Notes: generated from the sequence alone by a model not told the origin. DNA of 64,000 nt from Tigriopus japonicus (GCA_010645155.1 CM021316.1:1958589-2022588); one strand, 5' to 3'; shown: positions 25,121 to 37,293, counted from the stretch's first letter. Translations and numbers: made by a program.

Positions 25121-25790
25121 ATGGTACGTATTAAAGCTATGCATTGGATCCGACTTTTCGGATCTGGATGCGTTCGGATATTAACGCATTTTTTTATTCG
25201 GATTCGTTCGGATTTTAGGGCGAGTTTTCGGATTCAGATTCGTTCGGATTCCTCAAAGCATGTCGGATTCGGAATTAGATTCGGATCCGACATATTCGAA
25301 ACCAATCCGAATAATTTGGTTTATTTTTCCGAAATTTCAATTCTCAATGTCTCCATTTCGTAATGTTTTTGCTTGATTTTTAATGTAATTTTCATACTTT
25401 CTACTTTGGGCTTTTTCATGCATTTTGACAAATTTTGTTTATTGTAAAGAAATCATAAAGTTGCTAAATTTGAGTAAAATGGCCAAAAGTTGCAGTTTTG
25501 GGGGCAAGTTGCATTTTGCAACTTTCTCTGAGCCATCTAGTTATTGAAAAATAGTGATGGTACTTTCAACTTAGGGCAAATCTAAAAACAAATCAAATGT
25601 TAACGTGATTGAGGAGAGCCGCAAATTTTCGGATTTTTTTTCGGATTTAGTTCTTACTTTTCAGATTCGGGTTTGTTCCGATGAGACACCAAATTTCGGA
25701 TTCGGATTCAGATTCGTTCGGATTGAGCAACAAAGCTTTGGTTTCAGATTCATTCAAATTTCAAAAATTTCGTTGAAGTTTAAACCACAA
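25121..25790 (+). repeat. Degenerate GGATTC-type simple repeat
   Basis: Runs of GGATTCGGATTCG-like hexamer repeats at about 25140-25320 and 25610-25760, with a further block at 27390-27530 beyond the palindrome. They translate into Arg/Ser/Asp/Phe-rich open frames, which explains the apparent ORFs here. Confidence 0.65.
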
Positions 25791-25963
25791 TAGTAGAACT
25801 AGCCTCCCATTATTATAGATTAAAGATCATAACACCATAATGGTAGAATCAAAATTCAATGGGCACTCAAAAAAATTACTCTACAGGTGTTTGCGTTGGC
25901 GTCAAAAATAACCAAATTTGAAGAATTTTGCAAGACATGTGTTGCTGGAAGTTTAAATGGCTA

Positions 25964-26986
25964 ATCCAAGGAGGACGGTATTACTTGGAGTGGGATCGAG
26001 CAGGAGCGCGTTACTGGGTTGTGGAGTGATTGTGAAACATAGGTTGTGTGCCTGTGGATGTATCTTTCCGATTGTAACCATTCTCCTTTCTTCTTCTGTC
26101 CTCCACGTCATTCTTTCTCTACACTTCATACCATTAAGACCTCCTTCCGTTCATCCATATTTATCCGATATTAAAATCCATATTCACTTATCCGGTCTTT
26201 ACGATTATTCCGGGTTGGTGTGAATTTTCCTGCGTGATAGCCTGGAGTTAATGAAGAAATCCAATATAATTCGAATTAATGTCGTTTTATTGACATAAGT
26301 CATAAAACAAAAGTCCACTAGGATTCAATGAGCAATCATTTGATGCCCAATTGATGTCTCTCAAAGAATTCAAACTGTGTTGTTTCATTGTGTTAAGTCA
26401 GATATCTTCAAACTTCTGATCTACTGACTTGCTTTGTGTTAGTGATTGTCCACCTTTTATTGAAAGCAACATGGTTTTTATCATTGGGGTTGTTTAAGGA
26501 CATTTTTCTCTTCATAGAATGCAAAAAAAATCTTTTTTGTATTTTTTTTCAACATTTTACAGTCTTCTTTTGGCTTTAGAACCCCAAATTAGGCGCTAAA
26601 AACAAAGACAGAGAAGAACATTCAAATCATTGTACAAAGGGAAGAATGTCTTAGAACTATCCCAATGGTAAAAACAATGTTGCTTTCAACAAAAGATGGA
26701 CAATCACTATCACAAAGCAAGTCAGTAGATCAGGAGTTTGAAGATATCTGACTTAACACAATGAAACAACACAGTTTGAGTTCTTTGAGAGACATCACTT
26801 GGGCATCAAATGATTGCTCATTGAATCCTTGTGGACTTTTGTTTTATGACCTATGTCAATAAAACGACATTAATTCGAATTATATTGGATTTCTTCATTA
26901 ACTCCAGGCTATCACGCAAGAAAATTCACACCAACGCAGTAACGCGCCCTCGCTCGATCCCACTCCAAGTAAAACCGTCCTCCTTG
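25964..26986. mobile_element. About 1-kb imperfect palindrome (foldback-type element) with an internal insertion
   Basis: The left arm (CCAAGGAGGACGGT at 25965) is the inverted complement of the right arm ending at 26986. The arms match with scattered changes nearly to the centre (about 26580), for example GTGTTAAGTCAGATATCTTC against GAAGATATCTGACTTAACAC. The left arm holds an extra block of about 195 bp (26017-26212) bordered by GGTTG on both sides, which looks like a later insertion. No transposase is present. Confidence 0.75.
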
Positions 26987-27009
26987 GCTAATCTCATGTT
27001 TCCCTGGTC

Positions 27010-29651
27010 TCGAGAATTGAAAGAAGCAACCTCTCCATAATCCGAAATCCTTAAAACGCTGTTTGAAGAGAACAAATATTTTTTGCATTTTTATGCACCA
27101 AACACTACGCAAGGACAAGCCAAGAATGTCTAAATAGTAGAATTTGCTAAAAAATGTATTAATGTCAGTCATGACTTAGCACTTGATTGTAATCCAGGGG
27201 TGAAAAATTCTCTTGATAAAGAAATATTTGATCTGCAAATACTATCTCGTATTTGGTAAAATATGAAACACTAAAATTTCTTGTCAAGTCATAAAAAATT
27301 TCAAAGTAGAAGGCGGGAAATTGCACTTGAATCACAAATAAAAGTTTCAAAAAAGAAATTTGTGAATGGAAAAAAGTGAACTAAAAAGTTCGGATTGGTC
27401 TCGGATTATGTCGGATCCGATCAAATATTTCGCAAATCGGAATCCAAAAGGCTTGGAAGAATCCAAAAATTATTGCGTAGGTCCGAAAAAATCCGAATCC
27501 GATCGGATTCGGTTCCGATGCCCAGCTCTAGTACGTATGCATGGTTTTACCACAAAGGTCCCAGAGTGGAGGTACCAGGGCAGGCCTGTCGTGAAATTTG
27601 ATTGTGGGCAGCAAGGGCCGTTTATCATGCCAAGGTGTTCAAAGAATATGATAGTCAATGCATATGAATTAAATCTCACAATTATTGGATTTGGCATTGA
27701 AGATTTGTCTTCACTTTCATTTGTATCCAGTTGTTGGGCAAGTATCGTGCGAATTCTTCGGAAATATTTGCCTTTTCACGCAACTTCTGGTCAGTTTCAG
27801 CAGTAAACAAGGCAGACAAAATGACGACAATGGCCTCTCTATAGACCTCTATGGGTTTTATGAGAAAACCTAGATTTGTTTTCGAGATGCCAAGCACCAT
27901 GTTGAAAAAAATAGCTGTTGAAATTGGAAACATGCGAAGGGCAAGATGTTGAAATGTAAAAATGGGCCCTCTTGATAGCCGGAAGACGCAAAATTAAGTC
28001 AAAAATTGTAAAATATATCAAAAATAATTTAATAGCCAGTAGAGGAGGGCCAGAAAAACAATGGACAAACATGTCCAAAACATTCAAAATGTGAGTATAA
28101 TGAATGATAGTTGTTTTTGAAATCTTTGCATTTATCACTCATCATTTCTGAATCGTAAGTTTTTTTAATAGAACTTTTTTTGCAATTTTGTTGTATTATC
28201 TTTTTTTAGATGCTCAGTTTGTCTTCGTCATTTCTTTTCATTTTTGTCTATTTTACACCCTTACTTAGGCATTATAAAAGCATATTTTTTATTGTTTTGG
28301 CCATTTAAGGACCCTCCAGCAGAGCTCTTGAGTCATAATTAGTTCGCATAAGGGGATTTCAGGCAAATAAGATTTTATGCCCAAAAACATGTGTATTTGC
28401 TAGCTTGTAAAGTTTACTTACCATTTTTAATTCCATATGTCATTTGTGGGCGAAAAAATGTTTGGGACAAAAAGATAAATCAATGAAAAATTGTCTTTTG
28501 GGCAAGCAAAATAAAAAGAGACATTTTTTCCAAAAATGCAAAAAGAAGTGTGTCAACAGATCATGTTTTGTCAGATCATTGGACACAATTATTGACAATC
28601 TTGAACAAAAATAAGTCTTGACAATAAAATATTGACAATAAAAACAATATTCGCAACAGTATTTCTCTGAAAGATAACATAATGCCACCAGAAAGAAATA
28701 CTTCCATCAAGAGCGGTTGGCACAGTTGAGTGGCAGTAAAACCGTGTCCTTCATGTTCCTTTGAGAGGGGTGAGGGGGAATGTAAATTCAACAAATTTTT
28801 CTTTTACAGATTATATATGCATTCTAATAGCATGGAAATCTTGCAAAATGGAGTACATTTTTAGCCCGGTAAATCTGCTACAATATATAAGTTACAGGAT
28901 CCTATAATATAAGAGCATGAAAACAACAGAGGAAAATGTCCAAGTTTGGTTGAATTTAGCAAAAGAAAATTACTTAATATTGTCAAGCATTCATTTTTGC
29001 ATTTTTTTGCAATTCAGACTATATCAATTGTTTGAGTAATTATTCACAGAGTTTGGAAACTATTTATACACTGTTTTCAATCTTTTTGAGATTTCGGGAC
29101 AAGAAAGAAGATATCAACAAAATCCCAGAAACTCAGAATGGGCCCTTTTTTTGTCAATAACCCACACAGACATACATTTTGAAATAATTTCCGATGAGAG
29201 AATTCTTTAACGGCAAAAAGTGCATATAAAGCAAAAAAGGGCCAAAACTATAAAAAAGTACATTTGCATGGAAAGTGCACCCCTACTTATTTGTCTCAAA
29301 ACAACGTGACAGGTGACCGACAAACCCCAACAAACGTTTAAATCGAAGCGGAATCCCAATTTTTGGGGCTTCTTATTAAAAGATTCGTTCGTTGGGCTTC
29401 ATTGCGGCTTCAAGGATTTATCAAACGCATTGATCCCTTGTCATAAAGATAACTCGAGTTATGCAGTATTACAAAAGAGAATGCAAGCATGATGTAAATC
29501 TCCAAAGACTTTTTACACATCCCAACAGATTCAAAGTGTCAAAGTTAGACAGCCTTGATCTTGCAGTGGATAAATTCGTTGGGAAGGACAAGTTCTCGCC
29601 ATGAAACTTAGGATTTCGTGAAGCAAAGACTTTTCCATAGTGTGAGTGAAC
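27010..29651. other. Intergenic, mostly unassigned
   Basis: Contains the outlying GGATTC repeat block (27390-27530) and repeat copy B at 28830-28990. A minus-strand frame at 27682-27906 (from MVLGISKTNLGF) looks somewhat protein-like but has no recognisable domain and no supported splice partners; it may be a decayed coding fragment. Confidence 0.4.
28830..28990 (+). repeat. Dispersed repeat, copy B
   Basis: Inverted relative to copy A at 22165-22335. The shared core is ATCTTGCAAAATGGAGTACA, followed by a similar run ending in TGTCAAGC. Non-coding. Confidence 0.55.
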
Positions 29652-31929
29652 ATGGCAGATTTTCTGGAATATAATTCCGACGACGAGTCGACTTTGCAAA
29701 ACATGACAGCAGAAGAGCTTTTGGATAGAGTTGATCAATTGGAACGACAGCTTGATTTCTACATTCCCATGTATTGGAGGTAAAGTGCTTTTCACCTCCT
29801 GTCAACTGAATGTGCTCTAAATCGAGAGAATCATTGTTAAGTGGGACATTTACTTGATTACGAAAGTAACTGACTGTTTTACAAACTAGGAGTACCATTT
29901 GAGCACTTAGAAAGGAAAAGAGCGGTAATTAGTAATTAAAATCCTGGACACGTTCACTAGATATATCAAATGGTTTTGATAGAATCATAAAATTACTAGG
30001 AGGTCAGAGAAATACCTTTATATATTTTCAATAATAGGAAGATTACTTGTTAAAAGTGAGAAGTCTTTCTTCAAAGAACTATCGTCCCATTTTGAGCGAC
30101 GCATTGTTATTCAAAGGGACGAGCTTGTTGTTTGAAGAGTTTTCAATGCTTGTTTCTGTAATAGAGTACACATAGTGAGCTCAAAATGTACAACGTATTT
30201 CGTATTGAGTTCCCTGTATCGATCAATTTAAGATGGCTTGAATTTTAAACCTAACACATTTTCAAAATACTTTGTTTCATAAAATGGATTGTTCAGGATA
30301 TTAAGAAATTATAGGTAAAAGGAACTTTGTCGCCAAGGTAAGAAGAACAAAAAATGGATGGGGAAAAGACCGAGGAATAAAGCAAAGCTAGACTTACAAG
30401 CTTGTTAGGAGCGAGAGTTACATAAACCTAAGCAATTAGTTATGACGAAACGAGACAACGAAGTTAAGTTTAGGACCGAATAATAAAAATAGCACTATTA
30501 ATTTCCTTACTGCAACCCTACAAACTACTTTACTTTTTCTGCATGTTTTGAATTGTTTCAAAAATGTTCAGATGTTTGTTGTCAAGCATGTTTCCAGTAA
30601 AATGATATCACATTTTACCTGTGCCCATTGAAGGAGGTCATTTACAAACATACTTTGTGCCAACAAACACAACAACATTCTTCAATGGTTCACTTAAAAG
30701 GGTTTATTGACAACTTGTGCTTAAGGTGCCGTTACACGACACATTTTATATCGCAGTTAGAAGTACAATGTACAATCTTGCAACCTATTGTGGAGACCTC
30801 ATTACTTGCCGATGGAAACATTGTGTCTGTGACTTCAAAGTGTGTCTCGATTTGCGACATAAAACGTGTAGTGCAATATAACCCTGCATTTATGATGGGG
30901 TTAGCCAATCAGCCAAATCAAACTCAATCCCCACACAGCTCATAACTAGATTTGCCCGGTGTGGACTGCACTTTTACTCGACTCAAAGTGCTTTTTTATA
31001 AGTTAATGAGTGATATTTTCGTGGCTTTTCCGCATCACCACTAAATTGCTTGTCCTCATGAACAAACCAATGTGGTTTCAAGTCGATTCGAATTCTAAAC
31101 ACCAATTAGATAGAGCATAGGTGAAAGCGGTCAAACGGTTAAGCGGATAAGCCCGATCCATTTTAAAATGCAAAGACAATTTTATCATTTTCCATTTTCT
31201 GAATATGAAATATGAAAATAGAAAAATGACGATATTTTTATTGCTTGCCCCTACATTATGCACCTGATTCTTTCCAGTTTAGTAGTTGTTTTGGTGGCCA
31301 TCGCTTTCTTCGTTTGTGTCTTGATTTTACCCGAACGTCGGCGTCGATATTTCAAAGACTTACTCCGAGTTGAAAACCTTAAAGCCGAACGTGAAATCGA
31401 GCTCGAGCTTCAAAATCCCAGCCATTTCTCTTCTCAACGACTTTCTCTGGCGGATGAAGTCTCCTTGAATATGGCTGATCCACACAGTTTTGACGAGTCC
31501 TTGTTCAATGGTCTCGAGCACGAACCTTCATCTCATGACAATGAAGCCTTTGATCCCGATGACGTCGATTCCGACAAGAAACATCTTTACCTCAAACGAA
31601 CCGAAGTGGTTCTAAAACCCAGGACATTACCAGATTTCAACGAAATTGTCAGCTATGACCCAAACCACCAACCCATCTATCGTGGAGACGTCAATTCTAA
31701 AGAGAGTGCTCCGGAATCTAGTAAGTCTGTGAATACACTGAAGCCCGATGCCAAAAGAAAGGACACAAGAGACGCTGTTCAGAACGCGCTGAATTGTGAT
31801 CCTAGGAACGATGACAAATATGTGTCCAAACCTGTTGTAACAAAAGAAGATGAAGATTACAAAGAGGCCATTCAAGTGAATATTCCAGGACTTTCCATTA
31901 CTCGGCCTTCAGTGGACACACAAATATGA
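29652..31929 (+). CDS. Uncharacterised single-pass membrane protein with acidic N-terminus
   Basis: Exons 29652-29779 and 31278-31929 join in phase 2 across a 1498-nt intron to give 259 residues. Splice sites are GGAG|GTAAAG and TTTCCAG|T. The N-terminus is acidic with a short amphipathic helix (LLDRVDQLERQL) and leads directly into a membrane segment (YWSLVVVLVAIAFFVCVLIL, about 41-60) followed by ERRRR, so the long, polar, Asp/Glu/Ser-rich C-terminal part is probably cytosolic. An ATG at 31258, inside the intron end, would open the second exon alone but would start with intron sequence; the spliced model gives a better membrane segment and keeps phase. No family is recognised. The intron carries a MITE-like segment at 30720-30890. 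Confidence 0.75.
30720..30890. mobile_element. Possible small MITE in the intron
   Basis: Imperfect inverted ends: CGTTACACGACACATTTTAT on the left and, on the other strand, CACTACACGTTTTATGTCGC on the right. The 105-codon plus-strand frame across it is probably chance. Target duplication not seen. Confidence 0.4.
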
Positions 31930-31974
31930 TTGTGTTGTAGATTATATGTACAATCACTCTTTAAACTCAAGAAA

Positions 31975-32150
31975 GCCAGAGTGGCCGCGCGTATTATTGC
32001 GTTCTTATAAGAGCCGAGTGTAATTGCTTCCCCAGACGGCGTAGGTTCGAATCCTGAAGCTGTCGGGAATAATCCTTCAATTTACAAGGAATTGCATTCC
32101 TTGTAGCGGTAGTAAAAAAACCGCAAAAAAACTGCCAAAAGAAAACCCTA
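31975..32150 (+). mobile_element. tRNA-derived SINE with a LINE-type 3' tail
   Basis: The head resembles a long-variable-arm tRNA (AGAGTGGCCGCGCG as a worn A box; perfect B box GGTTCGAATCC at 32044-32054). The tail, about 32080-32130 (TTACAAGGAATTGCATTCCT then TGTAGCGG...TAAAAAAACCGC), matches the 3' end of the resident LINE at 44051-44100 and the tail fragment at 62336-62390. It lies 45 bp after the stop codon of the membrane-protein gene, so it is probably in its 3' UTR. Confidence 0.7.
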
Positions 32151-32694
32151 AATCAGTAGATATCATCTTGTAGTTGTGTAACTTTGACTTTTGAACAATC
32201 AACCTTCTATTACCTTGAACATTGGTATTTGTGCAACAATAGTTGTTGAAAGAACTTAACGCGTATTTAAACTTTGTCAGTGAATTAAAAACGAGGGGTA
32301 TCCAAACTAGAGGTAGACTGAGCTAAAGAAGCTCATGAGAAAGAAGCGTCGACACAGTCAAATTGTTTGGGTTTTTTGAAACTTCATTGCCGTTGTTGTC
32401 ACCACCATCAATCAGGAAGTTTAAGTTATAACGAAACTCGATTTTGCAATCATTTTTTATAGATCATGCCACTAAAGATTGGTGGAGTCAATGGATCATA
32501 AAATAAGATGGATTCAAGCCCTTGCATGGATATTTTTGGTCAAATGGTTCTATTTGGTGTATTTTTTCCCCTTGCACTTCCCGGTTTGTTTGGCTATTTT
32601 AAAGCTTCTTGAGAAAGCCGCCGTCGCTAGTGTTCTGACGACGCTTCTTTCATATGAGCTTCTATAGACTGAACTTGTGACTCGCTTGAATGAA

Positions 32695-33102
32695 CGATTT
32701 TTGGATTTTTGAAAATATCGAAATGAAGATTTATCTCTTGTAAGCAAGTGTTATTTTTCTAATTTTGTTGTTTGACAAACTCGTTCAAAGCTATGATTTA
32801 GTTGGACAAGGTGTGTTGGTTGACCCCTGCATGCATAGAAAATAAGGGTCAAGATCGAGCATTGAAACTTTATATTTTTTCTCCACAAGTTCTCACCTAA
32901 TATTGATATATTAGTATGAGCAACATCTTGACTCAACAAAATTTTGGATCCATTTTTTGAAACGTTTAGGGGTCGCCCAACATACCTCGGCCAATTAAAT
33001 CATAACTTCGAACGTGCTTGTCCAACAATAAAGTTTGTAAAATAACACCTGCTCAAAAGAGATAAATCTTCATTTCAATTTTTATCATAAATCCTAAAAT
33101 CG
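32695..33102. mobile_element. Foldback MITE with arms of about 130 bp
   Basis: Left arm about 32695-32830 and right arm about 32960-33102 are inverted copies (AATGAAGATTTATCTCTT against AAGAGATAAATCTTCATT). The element has a non-coding centre of about 130 bp and covers the short frames seen here. Confidence 0.7.
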
Positions 33103-33607
33103 TGCGATTTAACGAATTACAGGCCCAGTCTACCCATAATCTGGATACCCCACTGATCTGCACTTTTTCCAATGCACTTTAATGTTCCAAATGTTACTCT
33201 CAATATTGTTCATTGAGATTCTCTGAATGAGAGGGAAAATCTGTGCTTAAATATGAGAATTTTGTTGGCAATGATTGGAGGTTATCATGTTTAAGGAATC
33301 TGGTATACGGCGAGGGTTTTAGTCTCGATGTCGGGAGAAACAAAAAGGTTGACTGGTGTTGGATTTCTTTCCGGCAACTCAATGATTCGATCCTACGAGA
33401 TTCCAAAACAAATTATTTAAGGCCATTTTATGGTCTGTGAACGCAAACCTTTGCCGTCTGGGAAGCACTTAACCTTTGCTTTGAACATGGTACGCCTTTC
33501 TGATTTCCCTCATTTGAATTTACATAAAGAGAATATCTGAATCTTTTCCTCTATGTTTCTCTGCGGCAATCAAGACAAGTTAGATTGTTGCATCAATCCG
33601 TAGAACC

Positions 33608-33860
33608 AACTATTGTAATATGCGGTGAATATTCCTCTCCACTTGAAAACATCCTTTTTGGTCTCAATATTTAACCCGTTTAATCATACTTGCGAGAAGT
33701 AAAGTTAAAATAAAAACCTTAGTAATGTTGTAAACTATTGTAATATGCGGTGAATATTCCTCTCCACTTGAAAACATCCTTTTTGGTCTCAATATTTAAC
33801 CCGTTTAATCATACTTGCGAGAAGTAAAGTTAAAATAAAAACCTTAGTAATGTTGTAAAC
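33608..33860. repeat. Perfect tandem duplication, period 125 bp
   Basis: Bases 33608-33735 recur without any change at 33733-33860 (both copies start AACTATTGTAATATGCGG and end AATGTTGTAAAC). Non-coding. Confidence 0.95.
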
Positions 33861-34500
33861 ATTTTTTCAAATTTCTTACTTTTTTTTCTTTCACGCATGT
33901 AGATTCTATTAAGGAGTTTAACCGAAGATTGAAAATTCCCCACTAGATGGAGACAAAACAGGGGCAGAGCCTCTTGATTTCAGAGCAATCCTCAACTTAA
34001 ACTTGTTGCAAAAAATTAAGTTTAGATCTTAAAATTGATTTTTTTTTCATATTTCGAGTGCTTTGCAGTTCATCTCAGATTTTGTCATGAAAAATCAAAA
34101 ATTCATGCTAAGTGATCATATGTCAATTTTGCAGAAGCATTCAGAGCCGTTTACTTCGAGATGGTACCATTTGTCACTTTCCTCTTAAATTGTAGTGCAA
34201 CTTTGTTTCTGTATCAAGGCTTGCCCTGACGGCGCGTTTTTTTTAATTTTTAGAACAAGAGAGGGCACCCAAATAGGATGTGTTCAGGGTGTATTTGATT
34301 GTGGGACAGTCATTTAAATGACAAGAACATTGGTTATCTTTAAAATTTTCAACATCGTATAGAAATATTGTTTATTGCCGAACTGTAGAGAGTTTGACGA
34401 TTCAGAAGTATGTTGGTGCTAAGAATTTAGTTAAGTTTTGTCTCCGCTCTTGACATCGTATGCCACTACAAACACATTGTTATGAAAAAAATTCAACGTT
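33861..34500. other. Intergenic downstream of peroxiredoxin
   Basis: AT-rich sequence with poly-T runs; no gene or repeat family recognised. Confidence 0.45.
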
Positions 34501-34506
34501 TTTATT
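34501..34506 (-). terminator. Polyadenylation signal of peroxiredoxin-6
   Basis: AATAAA on the minus strand, about 70 nt downstream of the PRDX6 stop codon at 34576. Confidence 0.75.
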
Positions 34507-34575
34507 GAACCTTTATAATGAACAATGTTGTTTCCCAAGCAACGCGTAAAGCGTAACGCGTAATTCACAATAATC

Positions 34576-35994
34576 CTAATCATCCGAGTCTGAATCATAG
34601 GAAAGTTTGATCAGATTCAGATTTGTGGCCGCTTCTGCCACACTTGGATCGGGTTTCTTCGGATCCGCAATGGTTCGCATGTACGGCTTACCCGAGGGTA
34701 AGAACCACGTGATAACGCCACTTTGGAACATGGTGTTAATATCATTAGGAGTCACACTTGTATCCACCATGGCACTCTTACCCATTTCCCAATCCGCGGG
34801 AGTGCAAACCTAGCACAAAGGGGACTCATTTGGTGGGATGATAGAGTAATTAATTAAATGAGAGGTTTTTACAAACCTTATTGTCGAAATGGTCCGTAAG
34901 TTGGAGACTGTCCACAGAACGGATGATCTCTTTGGTGCAACGGCCAATGGACCAAGGATGGAACGACATCATGCGAATAATTTTCTTTGGATCAATGATA
35001 AACAGACCTCGGCAAGGATATGGAATGCCAGAAAAATTGTCCCGATACGTTGGTTCGATTAAACCGTACCTAAATAAAAGCAAATTGACAATTACAGGAT
35101 GGAAGGTTGCCGTTGTATTGCAGGTGCAGCGCAAAGTTGCCTTCCTCAAATCACGGCTGCAAGGGTGTGTTCTGACTCAAATACACTGCAAACAGGCATT
35201 TAATCTACAACCACGTCACTTCCGGTTCAAGTTTTTTAAATCTTAAATTTACTTCATCAGGTGAAGTTCCCCTTTGAAGTGTGGTTCTATAAATGAGGAT
35301 CAATGGAAAGATCATGGCACAATTATTGAAAATTCGGATTGTGAAGTCATTATGATCATTTTAACAAAACACCTTTTCGTTATCTCCAGTCACACTACCT
35401 CTAAGTCACATTGTTTTTAAAACCATAAACTTCAAACTGGAGGTATTTAGAACTGTACACCACATATATCCTCTCAAATGTTTGCAGCGTTTGATTCACT
35501 TTGAAGCGGTACATTTTTGGAAGAACACTCACAAGTAAGCCACTTCCCGGGATTCATCGGCTAAAAGAGTAACCGGAAAATGTTCTAGTCCATAGTAGGC
35601 CTTGATATCTCCGGCCCAATCGTGAAGAAGGTTCACATCCTCACACGAGACCCCTAAGAGTTTGACGTTGCGCTTTTTGAAATCCTGAGGGGGAAAATAC
35701 TCTTGAAATTTCAAGGAAAAAACAACAATAAAACCCACCAACTTCGTAGTGTTTAGCGATGCTACCCATTTCAGTTGTGCAAATGGGCGTGAACGGGGCG
35801 GGATGAGAAAAGACAATCCCCCAAGAGTCTCCCAACCATTCAAAGAGATCAATCATTCCCTCTGTGGAGTTGGCCTTGAAGTTTGGAGCCTTTTTCCCCA
35901 TTTTGGCTTGGGTTCGTGGCATATCTGGATCATTGTCAAATTGGTTATCCTCGGTTTGGATCACTTCGTTACAATATATCTTTCCATGGCTCAT
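34576..35994 (-). CDS. PRDX6: Peroxiredoxin-6 (1-Cys peroxiredoxin)
   Basis: Exons 35743-35994, 35533-35684, 34877-35069 and 34576-34809 give 276 residues. It reduces hydrogen peroxide and phospholipid hydroperoxides using one peroxidatic cysteine, here Cys72 in PxxxTxxC (PAPFTPICTTE; the usual Arg-Asp before FTP is replaced by Ala-Pro). GDSWG (55-59) matches the phospholipase-A2 motif known in mammalian PRDX6, and the conserved active-site Arg is present in LLADESREVA. The C-terminal 1-Cys domain (CTPADWEMG, LPSGKPYMR) is followed by an acidic SDSDD end. The canonical family start corresponds to MGKKAPNF at residue 32. The ATG used here adds 31 residues, and another in-frame ATG at 36162 would add 56 more. 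Introns are 58, 463 and 67 nt; the first has an unusual donor, GAA|GTTGGT, chosen because it restores the family alignment exactly. Confidence 0.94.
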
Positions 35995-36162
35995 TGTATT
36001 AGAGTGGAAAAAGGACCTCCAATTAGTGTGAAGGATGCTGATCAACTGACGCGAGAGAGATCTTGTTTTAATTTGTTCTCGCTCCTGAAGTAAACGCGAC
36101 GTGAGGGCAAAAGGTAGGGGGAAAGCTATTCCCCAGGGAGTTTGACTAGCTATATTTATCAT

Positions 36163-37293
36163 TTCTTACTAACTGGAGGTAATGTAGGGATAACGTCTAT
36201 GCAATGACATTTTTGGTTTACGTTTCATGAGTGCTCAGTGTCCATGCTTATCTAGAATGCGCTTAGGAATAACCTGATTTTGGTTATCCCATTCACGTCA
36301 AATTAGGTAGATTACCAAGGACCAAGCACCAATGAAGGAAAAGGTTAAAAAGCAATAGAACATGTTTTAATGTTCCGTGATAACAAACTACTTCTGTTTC
36401 AAATTGTTCCTTAAAATAGTTAGGCATCGTTAGTCAAGAATATCTAATAGGGAATCAATGAGTGAGGCTCAATGCGTCTGTTTGCCGTGTGGTTCAATGG
36501 AGGCTCCCAAAAGGGTTAAGGACCAGTGGGACTTATCAGGTCTGATGAAGGCTGTCAAGAGATAAAACCAAGCAACACGTTATGAAATCAATCTAAAGTT
36601 GATTGCTAGGTATTAACATATGAATTTACAAAGAATATCTTGCCATTTTGGATGCTAGGGATTTGTAATGTGCCATTTCAACCTGCGACTGATTTGGATA
36701 ATGATGGATGTGTTATGCTATCAGGATCATGAAGTGGCCAAGGAACAAAAGCAAAAAGAAAAAAGAAGGAATCGTGAACAATGGGAAATATAAAGGTTGC
36801 TTCGAGTAAGCGTTTTAAATCATACCGTTAGCGGGAAAACAGGGCCGTTGGATGTACTGAGCCTCTTTTTTGCAATTAGTCATTCAACTTTAAATCCTTA
36901 TATGTTTACCTCGCGAGGTGTCGTTTTGATCACTTGAGAGTGTGACGACTTTGCCTCCATCAAATACATTTTACTTATTTGATAAGTGTTGAACACAACG
37001 AAATGAACGTATTCAAATCAGTGCTACAAACTTTTTGAAGAAACTGAAACAAAATAGAAATTGTTCGTTCATGCTACTTTCTCAAAACATAATTGTTCCT
37101 CTATTTGGCTTTTTTCAAATATCTCCATCAAAGAACGCTCGCTTGAACGCATACCCGGGCAAACACGGTCGCTTTCAAAGTGACGCTCTTTTTGACTCGA
37201 ATTTCAGGTGGCTCCCTCTGAGAAGAACATTTTGCTCACTCTCGACTGAAGAGAGCAGCTCCCCTTATAATCACAGCAGAACCTTGAACTATT
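36163..37293. other. Intergenic upstream of peroxiredoxin-6
   Basis: Should include the PRDX6 promoter at its left side. Nothing else recognised; short frames only. Confidence 0.45.

Noticed and set aside
25121..25793. Phe/Arg/Ser-rich ORFs
   Set aside because: They are translations of a degenerate GGATTC simple repeat.
30628..30945. 105-codon ORF inside the membrane-protein intron
   Set aside because: It overlaps a MITE-like inverted-repeat segment, has no domain and has no support as an exon.
31258..31929. Membrane protein as a single-exon gene starting at ATG 31258
   Set aside because: A consensus acceptor at 31276-31277 and the in-phase exon at 29652-29779 give a more coherent protein; the first six codons of the single-exon model would be intron.
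31975..32075. Functional tRNA gene (perfect B box GGTTCGAATCC)
   Set aside because: The T-stem pairs poorly, no clean acceptor stem closes it, and it continues into a LINE-type tail; a SINE explains it better.
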